From NCBI RefSeq assembly GCF_026745355.1, contig NC_079203.1, forward strand, positions 41,048,992-41,112,991: DNA of 64,000 nt, in the 5' to 3' direction. Of the stretch, positions 42,073 through 55,512 are shown piece after piece. The position numbers and the translations under genes were made by a program. This DNA comes from Beta vulgaris subsp. vulgaris (taxonomy: Eukaryota; Streptophyta; Magnoliopsida; Caryophyllales; Amaranthaceae). Numbering within the stretch: the first letter of the stretch is position 1; each line of letters starts with the position of its first letter. The notes beneath the pieces were generated by a model. That model was not told the origin of the DNA. It did no database searches and was given only the letters and a program-made list of their open reading frames with translations.

Positions 42073-44911
42073 AATACTATATATATTCACACGGTTGCAA
42101 CCATGCGAAAAAGAAGGAATTCTATTGAAAGTATTGTGATTGACAACGCTAAAATTAATGATCCCTCGTCCATAAAATCTGAAGCAGTAAACTTCTTCCG
42201 TAAAATATTTCATGAAGATCATCACCAAAGGACAACCTTTAGCAACCTTGATTTTAAAACCTTGACCTCGGAGCAGGCTGTCAAATTCACTGTCGAATTC
42301 TCTATTGATGAAATTGATCAAGCGGTTGCATCTTGTGACAATTTCAAGGCCCCGGGGCCGGATGGCTTCAATTTTAAGTTCATAAAAAGCTCCTGGGAGG
42401 TAATCAAATATGATCTTTATGCTTTGATTAATGAATTTTGGGAATCTTCCAGGTTACCTCGTGGCAGTAACTCGGCATTTGTCGTTCTTAATCAGAAAAT
42501 TGACAACCCTAGTGGCTTCAAGGACTTCCGTCACATAAGTGTGATGGGAAGCATTTATGAAATCATTGCCAAATTACTTACTAGATGCCTTCAATGTGTC
42601 ATGGAGTCTCTTATTGTCCCACAGTAGTCTTCCTTCATCACAGGCCGTCATATTCTTGATGGAGCCTTGATTGCTAGTGAGGTTATAGATTCATGCAAAA
42701 GAAACAAATCAGCCACTATCTTGAAACTAGACTTTCATAAGGCGTTCGACTCAATATCTTGGAGTTACTTGGACTGGGTGTTAGATCAAATGCACTTTCT
42801 TGCTCAATGGTGGGGATGGATCAGCTCATGTGTCATGACGGCATCAACATCAATCCTCATTAATGGATCTCCTTCGTCATCTTTCAAGCTCCAAAGGGGG
42901 CTTCGCCAAGGAGACCCCCTTTCTCCATTCCTCTTTAATCTAGAGGTGGAACCTCTCAACTTGATTTCCCACAAGGCTATTTCTTTGGGATTACGAGATG
43001 GCATTGAAGTATGTATAAATGGCCTAAAAGTCTCACATTTGCAATACGCAAACAACACGATAAAGTTTTTTGCCCACCGGAGCCCCAATCTTTGATGAAT
43101 ATAAAAAAGCTCTCATTGCATTGCAACTATCTTCGAGCCTCTAAGTGAACTTTCATAAAAGTTTCATTATGGGAATAAATGTTGAGGAATCGTGGCTATA
43201 TCAAGCGGCAAGTTCATTGATGTGCAAGATTGGGTCTTTTCCATTCACGTATGTCGGCCTACCAGTTGGTGGTAACATGTCCCAGATACAACTATGGGAA
43301 CTAATCTTGGTTCGCTTGAGAAATAAACTTGCAACTTGGAAAGGCTCTCTTCTTTCTCTTCGTGGTCGAGAAACTTAGATAAGGGTGTCTCTCTCAAGCC
43401 TTCCACTATACTATATCTCCATTTTCCCACTCCTATTAGGGTGATTGAAAAAATTAATCAGTATCAAAGATAATTTTTTGGAGGGGGGTGATTGGGAAGA
43501 AAAGGCTTGCTTCAGCAGCTTGGCACACTCTTCAATCCCGAAAAATCTTAGTGGGTTGAACTTTGGCGATCCGCATCTAAAAAATTTAGCTCTCCTAGCT
43601 AGCTAAATGGCTATGGCGCTATCTATGCGAATCTCATCCTCTGTGGCGTCATATTATCATGGAGAAGTAAAAATATGGGGTTTAATTCTCAATTGGGGAT
43701 CTGTGTATTCCTACTCATGGTGGGCCTTGGAAAACTTATGCTCTTCTCTCTTGTCGCATCCTCAATTAAAAGCTTTTCTCATGTCCTGTATCATTAAGAA
43801 AATTGAAAACGACCTCAACACTCTTTTTTGGCACGATCTTTGGTTGGGTGACTCCCCCCTTTAAATCTATATATTTGTCTAAGATTATTCTTAATATGCA
43901 CCACTAAAAATGCAATAGTGGCTGCAAATTGTGTTTTGGGATGGTTTGCAATGGCAATGGACTATCTCTTGGAATAGAACGCTTCATCCGTAAGATACCG
44001 TTGAATTTCACAAGTTGTAACACCTTCTCTCTAATGTTATTCACTCTCCTCGGAAAATAAGAATTCCTTTATTTGGACCCCCGATAAGAAGGGTTATTTA
44101 TCGGTGAAATCATTTAGTTTTGAACTAGCCAAAGCTGACATTCAGCGTCCGCGAGATGTATTACATGGTATTTTGAAGGGCTTAGTCCTGCATAGAACTG
44201 AAATTTTCAATTGGCTCTCAACTAAAAACTCAACACCAAAGACAAATTAATCCGTATCGGATTAGTGGAGATCTCAAATGCAATGTGTGTGCTTTGCAAA
44301 GCGGCTCCGGGATCTTCTAACCATGCATTTCTTCACTGCTCAGTTTCATAGAGCTTATGGAATTAGTGGTTGAACACATGGGGACTCATTGGTCCTTTCC
44401 ATCTAGAGGCTTATGTTCAATGACACTTCTCAAAATGCTCTCCCTTATTCAAGAAAGTTTGGTCATCTTGCTTCTTCATAATTATGTGGACTATATGGAA
44501 GGAAAGAAATAGTAGATGCTTCGAGGAGATTTCCTGCTCAATCTCACAACTTTGAGATCTCATTATCTTGCGCATTTGTTGGTGGATCAAGGGCTGGGCC
44601 TGGGGAGACCAATTTTCTTATAGCCCCAACGAGATCATGCGCAATCAAACTTGTCTCAAGTAGGTTCCCTACAAAGCAGTCGTATCTTCTTGCTTTATTC
44701 CTAAGCCCACGCTCCACTGGTTGCCTCCTCCACCTTTGACAATAAAATGGAATGTTGATGCATCTCTAAAAATAAGTGATCTTAAGTCAGCTATTGGTGG
44801 GGTGCTTCGAGATAATAATGGAAAATTCATGTCTCTCTTCTCTAGCCAAGTTCCATTTATGGAAATCAATCATGCCGAGATTTTTGCTATTCATAGGGCT
44901 ATCAAGATCCA

Positions 44912-45022
44912 TTAAAGAATCGACTTGCGTCGGATGCGAGGCCCCCATTTGCGTCGGACATGGGTCCGACGCCACAAGCCTCAACGCAAATTACAGAGAG
45001 ATGATCTGCGTCGATTCTTTAT
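44912..45022. repeat. Small palindromic insertion ending the LINE
   Basis: TAAAGAATCGAC at the left and GTCGATTCTTTA at the right are exact inverses about 110 bases apart. Inside are TTGCGTCGG and TGCGTCGGACATGGGTCCGACGC, an inner palindrome. It resembles a tiny non-autonomous element or a clipped CACTA subterminal array, but there is no CACTA end and no clear duplication. Confidence 0.6.
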
Positions 45023-46045
45023 TTCCTTCCTTTTCTTTACTAATGACAACCAAACATGTGAATCCTCTCAAATCCACTAATTATACCAAACATTAGAAAC
45101 TACAACTACCTTCTTAGCTTTTCTCTTCTTTTCCTTTTCATTCCTTTCTTTTTCCTTCTTTTATTAAAAAAAAAAAACCAAACAAAGTGGTATAGAAAAG
45201 GAAAATTGGACATGTTTAATTCCACCTTTGCCCGATCTGCCAAAAATAATCCCACCTTTGGATTATTCTCGAATAATTCTACATTTGCCTACAAAATTGA
45301 TTTTTTAATTTGGTCCTAGGAACATAATGATCGGTAACAACAAGTTAGGTATTGCATTTACCTCGTTTTTACCAGGCCACCCCCTTCCCTGTAGATCTCT
45401 CCTGCATGGTTGCTTGCTGCCATCCTGCCACACCCAGCCCCCACCCCCATCCTAGTCCGCTGCAAAACCTAACCCCTTCCACTATCCTAGTTTGCTGCTG
45501 CCTACTGCCACACCCCCACACCTGGCCCCGCCCCACCCCCACCCCAGCCCACTGCAAAACCTAATCCCCACCACTACCCCAGTTCCCTATTGCCCCAACT
45601 CAAAACCCACCCCACCCTCCCACCCGGCTCCCCTGCAAACCCTCGACCTTTCGCGTGTAGCCAACACCGACACTCCTCCCCCCTTCTCCCCTTCGCCCCA
45701 TGACCCTGTCACTCCTCCCCTTCTCCTTTCCCTTAGTATTTTTTTACCCCCTCTCCTTTCCTCTCTGCGAGCTTTCCCGACAACACCATTGTTGACGACC
45801 ACCACCACCACACACAACCATCACTTGAAGAGAGAGATCGTACAACGACCACAACATATACACAACGACGGGGAGAGAAAGGGGGTGGGGGCCTGGTGGC
45901 TGGGGAGGGGCCTGGTGGCTGGTGCGGGGTCCGATAACCGGGGCGGAGTCCAAATAAATTGGAGTGGTTGAATTAAAAATTAACTTGGTTTATCGGTTTA
46001 CCAAATTACAAGTTTCTACGATCAAAAAATCGATTTAGTAAGCAA

Positions 46046-46115
46046 AAGTAGAATTATTCCAGAATAATCTAAAAATAGAATTATTCCAGAATAATCTAAA
46101 AATAGAATTATTTTT
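46046..46115. repeat. Tandem 27-bp repeat in the right arm of the MULE
   Basis: The unit TAGAATTATTCCAGAATAATC plus TAAAAA occurs two and a half times, lengthening the right arm relative to the left. Confidence 0.8.
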
Positions 46116-46137
46116 GACAGATCGGATAAGGGTGAGT

Positions 46138-47204
46138 AGGGGTGATAATGAGCCTGACAAGCTCGCGAGCAGCTCGGGCTCGGCTCGGTCAAAGCTCGGT
46201 CAAAGCTCGGCTCGTTGAAGCTCGGCTCGAGCTCGGGCTCGGCTCGAGACTTAAACGAGCCGAGCCGAGCTAGGCAAAGCTCGGCTCGTAAAGCTCGTGA
46301 GCAGCTCGTTTATTATTTTATATTAAAAAAATATTCTTATTAAAAAAATATTTTATATTAAAAAAATTTAATACTAATTTATATTTTAATTTAGATTACA
46401 AATTATATATTTTAATTTGTGATCCAACTTCACCTCTACTCCACTAGGCACTAAAGTCCCACATTGGTTAAGAAAACAAGGATCAACCTTATTTTCTTTA
46501 TAAATAGCTACTATTCCTTACTTCAACTTAAAGTTTAATTTTGTATCTCCTTGGTTGGAAACAAAAACTATACTTTATTTTCTTCATAGAGGGAATGAAG
46601 TATAATTTTAAATAGTTGATTATTTAATCCTTAAAATATTTGATAATTTTTTCTTTAGCAAAACATGGAGTCCCACATTGAAATTTTAACAATGCTAGGA
46701 GGGATTCCAAGTTATAAAAGCATATGTAAACAAAACAAGGGTATAATGAGTTGTTTTCTTAACAAAACATGGAGTCCCACATTGAAATTTTAGCAATGCT
46801 AAGAGGGATTCCAAGTTATATAAGCATATGTAGAATGAGTTTGTTTATCTTAAACAAAACATAAAGTTCCACATTGAAATGGGGATAGTGAGTTTGTTTT
46901 TCTTTAACAAACCATGAAGTCCCACATTGAAATCTTAGCAATGCTAAGAGGGAAATCAAGTTATAAAAGCATATGATGGGTGAGTGAACAAGCTCACCTA
47001 CTTCGAGCCAAGCCGAGCTCATTAGTCGAGCCTAAACGAGCTCGCGAGCCGAGCTCGAGCCCCAAATTTCCATCACGAGCCGAGCTCGAGCTCGGCTCTC
47101 CCAAGCTCGGCGAGCTCACGAGCCGAGCCGAGCTTGTCAAATTATAAACGAGCTCGAGCCGAGCCCAGTGCTATTCGGGCTCGGCTCGCTCGATAAGCAC
47201 CCCT
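46138..47204. mobile_element. Non-autonomous hAT-like element rich in GAGCTCGGCTCG motifs (1067 bp)
   Basis: The ends AGGGGTG and CACCCCT are inverted, and the flanks are gggtgagt (46130-46137) and gggtgaga (47205-47212), an 8-bp duplication with one mismatch. Both subterminal regions are dense in AGCTCGGCTCG and inverse motifs (46160-46310 and 47005-47190). The middle is AT-rich with a tandem array. No transposase is visible. Confidence 0.88.
46663..46985. repeat. Tandem array of about 90-bp units inside the hAT element
   Basis: Four copies start near 46663, 46754, 46853 (shortened) and 46906. Each carries AAAACATGGAGTCCCACATTG, most of them also AGCAATGCTAAGAGGGATTCC and AAGTTATAAAAGCATATG. 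The units contain a TATA-like core. Confidence 0.85.
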
Positions 47205-47649
47205 GGGTGAGATTATTTCTGTCCAAATTTCCTATAGAAAACCACTCTTGCAGTTTTGCTTCATCATTCTCTTCCTTTCGTTAATCGGTACGCTTACGCC
47301 TAGGGTAGTAGGGTTTTATGTAGAACACAACCCTTACTCCCGCACCCACCAGACCAGAGTGTCCAATCATGGCTATCCAGATGAGCAAGAAACGAAACGT
47401 ATTCAATATTGTTCATCTGTTTTCCTGATTGTGTGCCTCTTAAAATTTGCATGCATGCTTTTTTTTTTTTGGGAGTATCATCATGATATACACTTTCGAG
47501 TGAAATGTGAATAATGTTCTCTTCTGGAGTTAAATTGTGTTGATTATGATCTTTTTTTTGTATGTGGGGTTGATATAATTTGCCAATTTGGTGCAGTTAA
47601 TAGCTGATGCCTGATGGAATGTTATCGGCAGAATTGAATGAAGTTTTGA

Positions 47650-47811
<162 letters not shown>

Positions 47812-48141
47812 TAAGTGGATTGTGGAATATGATATACTCTTCATTTGTTGATAAAGAATTGAACATTTCGGTTCGCATTTCGCAAGGCTAATTTCGAAAC
47901 AAGTATACGTTTTTATGGTATAGTGTTATAGGAGGATTAATTTGAATTGGTGTTCTTGGCTGTTTTTCTAGCTTTGGTTTGATTAATGTTGCTGGGTTTA
48001 ATTATGTATTCTGAATATGTGCTGTGGGAAATGATTGCTTACAGAGGTAGTAGATAAATTTGTGTTTGTGCCTAGTGTTTGCTCGTTTGTACCTTTGGTT
48101 GGCTATTCGTAAAATGTGTGATGTGGTAATTCGTTTTAGGA

Positions 48142-48485
48142 ATAATTGATTCTAAAAATACAACATTTCACTGATTAATTTTTAATAAACCAACCTTTCA
48201 ATTATTCATGAATAATGCAATCTTTATACCTATTTACTTCTAGTGAGTCAAAATGACTTAAAAACTTCTAAAATATTAACTCTTTACAATAGAAGTAGGG
48301 GCGTGAAGGCAAGGGAATGGAAAAAGGGACGTGCTGGGAAATGTGGCTTATCAAACAAACTGATTATCAACACGTCAAGACCATTAAAAGCAAATATCCC
48401 AAAAGGTTGCATTATTCAAGAATAATTGAAAGGTTGACTTATTAAAAATTAATCGATGAAAGGTTGTTTTATTAGAATCAATTAT
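48142..48485. mobile_element. MITE-like element with inverted repeats of about 100 bp in RPS3 intron 2
   Basis: ATAATTGATTCTAAAAATAC at the left is mirrored by TTATTAGAATCAATTAT at the right. The pairing continues through GATTAATTTTTAATAA, CAACCTTTCAATTATTC and GAATAATGCAA. The interior is about 130 bp and non-coding. No certain target duplication is seen. Confidence 0.75.
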
Positions 48486-49654
<1,169 letters not shown>

Positions 49655-50992
49655 TAAAATTTCATAGTTCATCCTGATCAAATGGTCTTTGTTCTTTCTT
49701 TTGGGGGTTGGATATGGTTATTGTTTATACTGCCTGGAAAGCTGTTTTATTTTTTTCCTAAGCTTTTTTGTGCATCTATTGAATTACAATCCTTCAGTAC
49801 ATCTGATGAATGTGTATTCATGTCTAATATAATGGTGTTTTTGGTGCATAATATGGTTCATATTGTGAATTGTGAATTGCTTGCTCCTGTTGTGATGTCA
49901 TCTTTACAGCGAGTTGGTCTCACTTGAGTATCTTTCTCGTGTCTGAGGGTGACTATAGCTGATTAAACCATCCACTTATCAGAGCCGGAGGACTTTTTAG
50001 TGTTTTCTGGAATGAAAAGCTTGGATGTGAAATCTTGATTATAAGCATTGACACTTATAGTGTCCACATTTTTTCCCCATCCAACTATGATTTTGCCACC
50101 TCGATAACGTTACTGAATTTAAACAGTCAGGTGACACAATTGGACAAGAGAAAAAAATGTGATACCTAGTGGCTAAATTACTTGGACTCTTTATTTAAAT
50201 TCAAGTACTTGTGTTGGATCCTTAAGACTCTCGCATGGATATGGCACTTCGGCACTACATTTTGGGCCAAAATTGTGGATAATGGATTATTTTATGAAGT
50301 ACACTTACTATACGAGTAGGATAAGAGTACAAGAGTCTGAGTAACATAGCCTTGTGGGATAATGGATGTCTACTGTTGATGGTTTATCTGTCAGTCTTTT
50401 GTAAACCATGTCTTCTTGTCATCTAAACAGGGCATGCTATGGTGTTGCGAGGTTTGTTATGGAGAATGGAGCTAAGGGATGTGAGGTATGTGTCTAAACC
50501 TGGCTGCCAGTTGAAGTGAACATAATCTCCCTTGTCACTCGCTCTGTGGATTATCTCAATTTCCCTCATCTTGCAGGTTATTGTTAGTGTTAAGCTACGA
50601 GCTCAGCGTGCCATGAAGTTCGAGGATGGTTACATGATCTCTTCCGGGCAGCCTGTCAATGAGTACATCGACTCAGCTGTGAGGCATGTTCTCCTTAGAC
50701 AGGTTAGTTTTTTTTTTTTTCATCTTTATTATTCTCAGCAGTTTCAAGCACTATTAGTGTGTATATACTGACATGTTTTCATGGTTAAATGCAAAATACG
50801 GTGTCCTTGGACTTAAAGTTAAAATCATGCTCGAATGGGATCCGAAGGGAAAGCGCCAAGCAGGGTCCTCCTACTCCATTGCTAGATTTGGTTACCATCC
50901 ATCCTCCCAAAGACGAGGACATCTTTGTTCAACCTCCAGTTTTGACAACCAACATGGAGGTCCCTGTTTCTATTAGTATTCCAGTCATATAA

Positions 50993-51310
50993 ATCCAGGT
51001 CTAGCCGTCTAGAGAACTACTTAAATAATGGTTTTTTGCTAGTGAATTTAGAAATTCTTTGAACTTACATTTTATGGGAGAGAATTTCCCTGCTTTAAAG
51101 AGCTGGGCATGATGGAGAAGCGGGATTAATTTATATGGACAATTTTTCCTCCTAATGTAAGTTTAAAGAACTGAAATATAAGAAAATAATTAAAGGGTTG
51201 GGAAAATAATATAGAAAATGCTAGTATAGGAGTACTTCCTTAGTGAATTTTTAATGGCAACATTTTGACTTTACATTTTATACTCCCTGTTAAGGATCTT
51301 CCTTTTACTT
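50993..51310. other. Non-coding flank between the RPS3 pseudogene and the minus-strand LINE
   Basis: No gene is seen. It is AT-rich and ends in a T run (51311-51319) that is probably the LINE poly-A tail on the other strand. Confidence 0.5.
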
Positions 51311-52500
51311 TTTTTTTGGTAGAAAACCGAAGCCAACTTAAATTACGAAATTAAAGAGAGTTTTACAATCCGATATGAGAATATCCATACAATAACTAGG
51401 GGGTTGGGGGAAAATCCTAGTTACATTTCTTCTACCAAGACCACCTCGACCATGTTTAGCTATAGAGTCTGCCACCCGATTCTCCCTCCTGTTGCAATGC
51501 TCAATCTTCACTCTCGGAATGGTCTTCCACAGCTTTCTGCATTCAGATATTACACTCATATATTTGTCAGAGTTAGATGCACAGTTACATATAATATCTA
51601 CTGCGTTAATGCAATCTGAAAGTATGATGGCTTGGTCAAAGTTATACATGGACGCAATGAGAAGACCCTCATGTATGGCCCATAACTCGGAGAACAGACT
51701 ATCGAAAGTGAAAAGGTTTTTCCCAAATCCCATGATCCACTCCCCCCGGGTATCTCTCACCACTCCCCCCACTCCCGTATGGGCATTAGTACTTACAAAG
51801 GAAGCATCAACATGAATGAAAGTATTTGTATTTGGTTTTGGTCTCTGCACATGATTGCTCACACTTATCTCGGTCGAGGATCCTAGTTCTTGCAGAGCTC
51901 TAAGTCTTTCAAGTGTCAGCCTTTGGGCCTTTAGGATAATCCGATGGCTAGGGACAGGGTCAATACCTTTAAAGCTACATTCGTTTCGATCCTTCCAAAT
52001 TTCGTGACATATATAGGGGAAGAGATCCGCCCATACAAGGCCTCGGAACTTCTCCTCCCTTAACAGGTTGTCTTTTAGCCATTCCCTAAAGTCGCTAGAG
52101 CCCGTCCCATGAGGATGACACTCACCCCAAACCCGGTTAGAAACACTACAGTCTTTTAAGATGTGAGATGAGGTCTCAGGGGAACGCCCGCACCGGGGGC
52201 AAGAAGCGTCCGAGATTATTTTGCGAATAGCCAGGAGGGCTTTGTGGGGAAGTCTATCCCTCCAGAGGAGCCAGAAGAATAATTTGAGTTTAGGTTCCAT
52301 GGTCGATTTCCAAATCCAACTCAAGTTAATGACCGGGGCATTAAACTGTGCATCATAAGCTTTAGCCAACGAAAACCCATGACTATCACAGAAATCAGGG
52401 ATCAGGAGGTCCTCTGGGGAGTCCACATTTGGAGGAGGCAAGCTCTGAATTCGCTCAGAAATGCAACTAGGAGAGAGGATGTGATTGTGGAGACTGGAGA
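51311..52500 (-). pseudogene. 5'-truncated LINE: zf-RVT and RNase H end of ORF2
   Basis: An open minus-strand frame, 52441-51338, of 367 residues. The zf-RVT region reads SWIWKSTMEPKLKLFFWLLW, RLPHKALLAIRKI and CPRCGRSPETSSHILKDC. The RNase H-like domain reads FIHVDASFVSTNAHTGVGGV, then VRDTRGEWIMGFGKN, ELWAIHEGLL, LSDCINAVDII and HCNRRENRVADSIAKHGRGG. The D, E and D positions are in place. It is the 3' end of a LINE inserted in reverse, and the T run at 51311-51319 would be its tail. The ATG is internal and chance; a degraded endonuclease/RT is not seen upstream. Confidence 0.85.
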
Positions 52501-52752
52501 GTATAAATTACGGGCTTGTTCTTCCTAGTTTATTTTCAGTTTAGTTTGACTCAGCTCCAATCAGTTCCAATCAGTTTAGCTCAGTTCCATTCTTTTATAA
52601 CTATTTTGTTAAATATTTTTATTATGTTGGTCTAATTTATTTTACTAATTACTCTTATTATTATTATTTATTTATTTTTATATCATTATTATTAAGTATT
52701 ATTATTATTTTTATATATTATTCTGTTCATTATAGCTTTACTCATTATTATA
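52501..52752. other. AT-rich sequence with TTATTATTATT microsatellite character
   Basis: It has CAGTTTAGTTTGACTCAGCTCC-type short repeats, echoed at 53760-53850, around a low-complexity ATT-rich block. The echoes suggest that 52530-53850 is one old element later invaded by MITEs. There is no gene. Confidence 0.4.
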
Positions 52753-52961
52753 CTTCATCCGTTTCATAATACTCCACTACGCTTTCCATTGTGGAAAATT
52801 TACATTACTTGCTACACTTTCTTTTTGGGCAATAAACTATCTCTATCTATCTCCTCTCACATGGGTCTCTTTTCTTTTTACTCTTTATCTCTCTCTTCTC
52901 CAAAAATTGCCTAGGAGTTTATGAATTAAGAAGTGTAGTGAGTAATATGAAACGGATGAAG
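52753..52961. mobile_element. Stowaway-type MITE (209 bp)
   Basis: The ends are CTTCATCCGTTTCATAATAC and the inverse of TATGAAACGGATGAAG, with TA duplications at 52751-52752 and 52962-52963. Confidence 0.88.
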
Positions 52962-53108
52962 TATTATTATTAAGATGAACATGGCTTAGGTCAAAAGCAC
53001 AAATAAACCCACGTTTTTTACCCCATAAACCAATCAAATCGCGTCAAATGGTTTATGATGCAATTTTGCACGGTCCGACCCAATCATTATTTTTATTACT
53101 AAATAGTA

Positions 53109-53452
53109 CTCCCTCCATCCTAGAATATAGTTCTCATTTTCATTTTGGGTGTCCCAAAATATAGTTTCCATTTTCATATTTAGTTTCACATTATTTTCGT
53201 AATTTGTCTAGAAAAATCGTGTCCCATCATTTATTTGCTTCTTGAATTTTATTTTTCCTTTGTTTATTCAACAAAAATGTTACAGTTAATGCTCTTTCAC
53301 CAACTATTCTCCATTCTCTCTCCTAAAATCATCTTTTTTCATATAACATTTATTTAAATAAACAAAAAATCTTTACTACCCCTCTTAGATTCTATTTGCA
53401 TAAATTACTGTGAAAAAAAGAAAATGGGAACTATACTTTGGGACGGAGAGAG
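53109..53452. mobile_element. Stowaway-type MITE (344 bp)
   Basis: The ends are CTCCCTCCATCCTAGAATAT and the inverse of TTTGGGACGGAGAGAG, with TA on both sides (53107-53108 and 53453-53454). It is closely related to the clipped copy at 60662-60925: both read CATTTTGGGTGTCCCAAAAT, then TTTGTCTAGAAAAA. Confidence 0.9.
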
Positions 53453-53454
53453 TA

Positions 53455-54420
53455 TTATATTATTAAATCTAATTATCAAAATAGTAATATTAATTTACTT
53501 CTTAGATATTATTGTTATTATATAATCATCATCAAGTATTAATATATTAATACAAATAATATAAAATAATTATTATTAATTATCATTATTATCATTAATT
53601 ATTATTATTATTAGTTTATGATTATTTATATTATTTATTTATAACTATCATTTAAAAATATCCAAAATATTATTATTATTTATTATTAATTATTCATTAT
53701 TATTACTTATCATTATAATTATTGTTTAATATTCATATTATTATTGTTTAAATATTATTTATATATTTATTGCATTCAATTTAATTTAATTCAATTTAAT
53801 TCAATTCAGTTTAGTTTAGTTTAACTCCAATCAGTTCAGTTCAACTGTTTTATGCTGAAGAAAACATGCCCTAATTTCTCCATTTCGCTTTAAATGTAAC
53901 AAAAGAATATTTTATATTTCATAAATAATACCCCGTTGTTGCATTTAAATCGAAACTGAAGAAGTATAAGAAGTGATAAATCACTAACCATTACTAGATT
54001 GTCTATCCTTTTGTGCTGCAGATGGATGTGAGAGAAAACCTCATAGAAAAAGTGAAAAGTGGAAAATGAATAATCTTGTAAATTATAAACTCTTGTTTGT
54101 GTATTGAAGACGTTTGTTATATATAAATCAACCCCATCGTACGTGTTTGAATCACTTGTTATTTATAAATTAATTTCCATTTGTGTGTGTAAAATCTTAT
54201 TTATTTTTCAAAAAGTAAAATAGTGATCTCTGATAAAAGTAAAAGTTGCATCGATTATGGTGTTTCTTCAACTTTTTTTTCCCAAAAAAGTGCAACTATA
54301 AATTTATAATTAAGAACCCTTATTTGCTTTTAATACACCGGTCAATGGTTATTTATAAATCTATATTTGTTTCACTCTCAGAGATGAGAGAGAAGAGATA
54401 AGAGAATAACATGCTATTGA
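53455..54420. other. AT-rich sequence, TTATTATTA microsatellite-like, no gene
   Basis: An ATT/TTA-rich tract spans 53455-53800. A short exon-like piece TGTGCTGCAG then MDVRENLIEKVKSGK and stop at 54022-54069 is too short to assign. Confidence 0.4.
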
Positions 54421-54853
54421 GAGTGTTTGGCAATCAGAGTTTTGGAGAAAAAAGAGAGTTTTGGACCACTTTTAGAGTTTTGACTAGTCAAAAATTCTAA
54501 AAAGGGTGTCTGGTAAAATAGAGTTTTAGAGAGAGTTTTGAAACGAAAACTTTCAAAATGAAAAAGCTCCTAATAGGAGCTTTTTCTTTAGAGGGTTAGG
54601 TAAAAATATGTTCAATGACTTTTTTGTCTCTAATAATACAACTAAACATTGTATTAAAATGTCTATAAATGTCATTTCACTCAAACAAATGACAATAAGC
54701 TTTTAACGATCAGTTAGTTGTTACCAAACACATTTATAAAAAAAAGTTGTCAAATTAGTAGTCTAATTTACTGAACAAAAAATTTAAACTCTAACAACAA
54801 ATTTTAAATTCTAACAACTAACAGCTAAACTCTAAATTTTATTTGCCAAACAG
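54421..54853. mobile_element. hAT-like MITE, copy B
   Basis: It starts GAGTGTTTGGCAATCAGAG and ends ATTTGCCAAACAGGG; TGTTTGGCAA is inverted at the two ends. It matches copy A (25500-25859) in the opposite orientation, including GAGGGTTAGGTAAAAATAT. No clear 8-bp duplication. Confidence 0.65.
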
Positions 54854-55512
54854 GGCTACTGACTTTTTCCAAGATAGATGACATGGTCTAACTTTTTTCC
54901 AATGCAAAATTACAATCTTACCTTGGATAGTGGATAGGTAATCTATTAATGTTGTATAACTTTTAAATAATGCTATTATAAATATTGAATTATTTCTTAT
55001 AATAGCCAGCGTAAATTATATTATTTGTTACTTTTGATGATTTAAAGTTTTTCGGCGTAATATAATCGGAATATAATGTTATCGATGAGGACTTATATCA
55101 TTTTACACCATTAAGAGCAAATTACATATTATTATTCTTAGCAATAGTTCAATTTCTATTATTTTGCACATATCAGCGAAAGTTCATACTACATTCGTTC
55201 TTTATTGATATTCCCGGTTTGGCTTGTTAATTAAATATATGTAAATACGTATCAAAAAATTATAAAAATTTGATACTATTGAAGTATTCATCGATACAAA
55301 TCAAATAAAACCCCACATATTATGATTTTTCTTATAATTTGAAAATATCTACAAGATTATTGTCAAGATTCCAAGTAGGAATATTAATAAGGAATGTATT
55401 AAGTATTATTTTTAGCCAATTCCTTATTAATTATTATTATTTCATCATCTAATTAATTATTATTCGCGTAATTATTTAAATATGTTCGAAAAACTTTCAA
55501 TAATGTTTAATA
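54854..55512. other. AT-rich sequence, nothing recognised
   Basis: No gene, inverted repeat or tandem array of note was seen. Confidence 0.5.

Larger units (their letters stand above)
40180..44912 (+). pseudogene. L1-type LINE ORF2 relic: endonuclease, reverse transcriptase, zf-RVT, start of RNase H
   Basis: The endonuclease end is LLMGDFSEVLDPLDRG (about 40290). The linker RMESYWTQFSRSRWIKEGDI is interrupted by the MULE at 40944-42072 and resumes with RKRRNSIESIVIDN. RT blocks are FKAPGPDGFNFKFIKSSWEV, ILKLDFHKAFDSISWSYLDW and LQRGLRQGDPLSPFLFNLEV. The catalytic motif reads LQYANNTIKF, so both Asp of Y-A-D-D are Asn, a dead active site. SFIMGINVEESWLYQAASSL and FTYVGLPVGGNMSQIQLWEL follow. 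The RNase H start IKWNVDASLKISDLKSAIGG ends at FAIHRAIKI where a small palindromic insertion cuts it. There are many stops and shifts. Confidence 0.88.
45200..47232. mobile_element. Non-autonomous MULE-like element containing a nested hAT element
   Basis: The exact 9-bp duplication TATAGAAAA is at 45191-45199 and 47233-47241. The ends are GGAAAATTGGACATG and the inverse of GGAAATTTGGACAGA; the pairing continues through CCGATCTG and CAAAAATAAT for about 90 bp once the hAT insertion near the right end is removed. The interior has C-rich CCACCCCCACCCC tracts (45370-45760) and no convincing gene. It ends 136 bp upstream of the start codon of the RPS3 copy. Confidence 0.93.

Noticed and set aside
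45352..45971. Pro/His-rich ORF of 159 residues
   Set aside because: Lies in CCACCCC tracts of a MULE interior with no domain, and the opposite strand is equally open.
54022..54069. Short coding exon after an AG acceptor (MDVRENLIEKVKSGK)
   Set aside because: Too short, no partner exons, surrounded by AT-rich sequence; likely chance.
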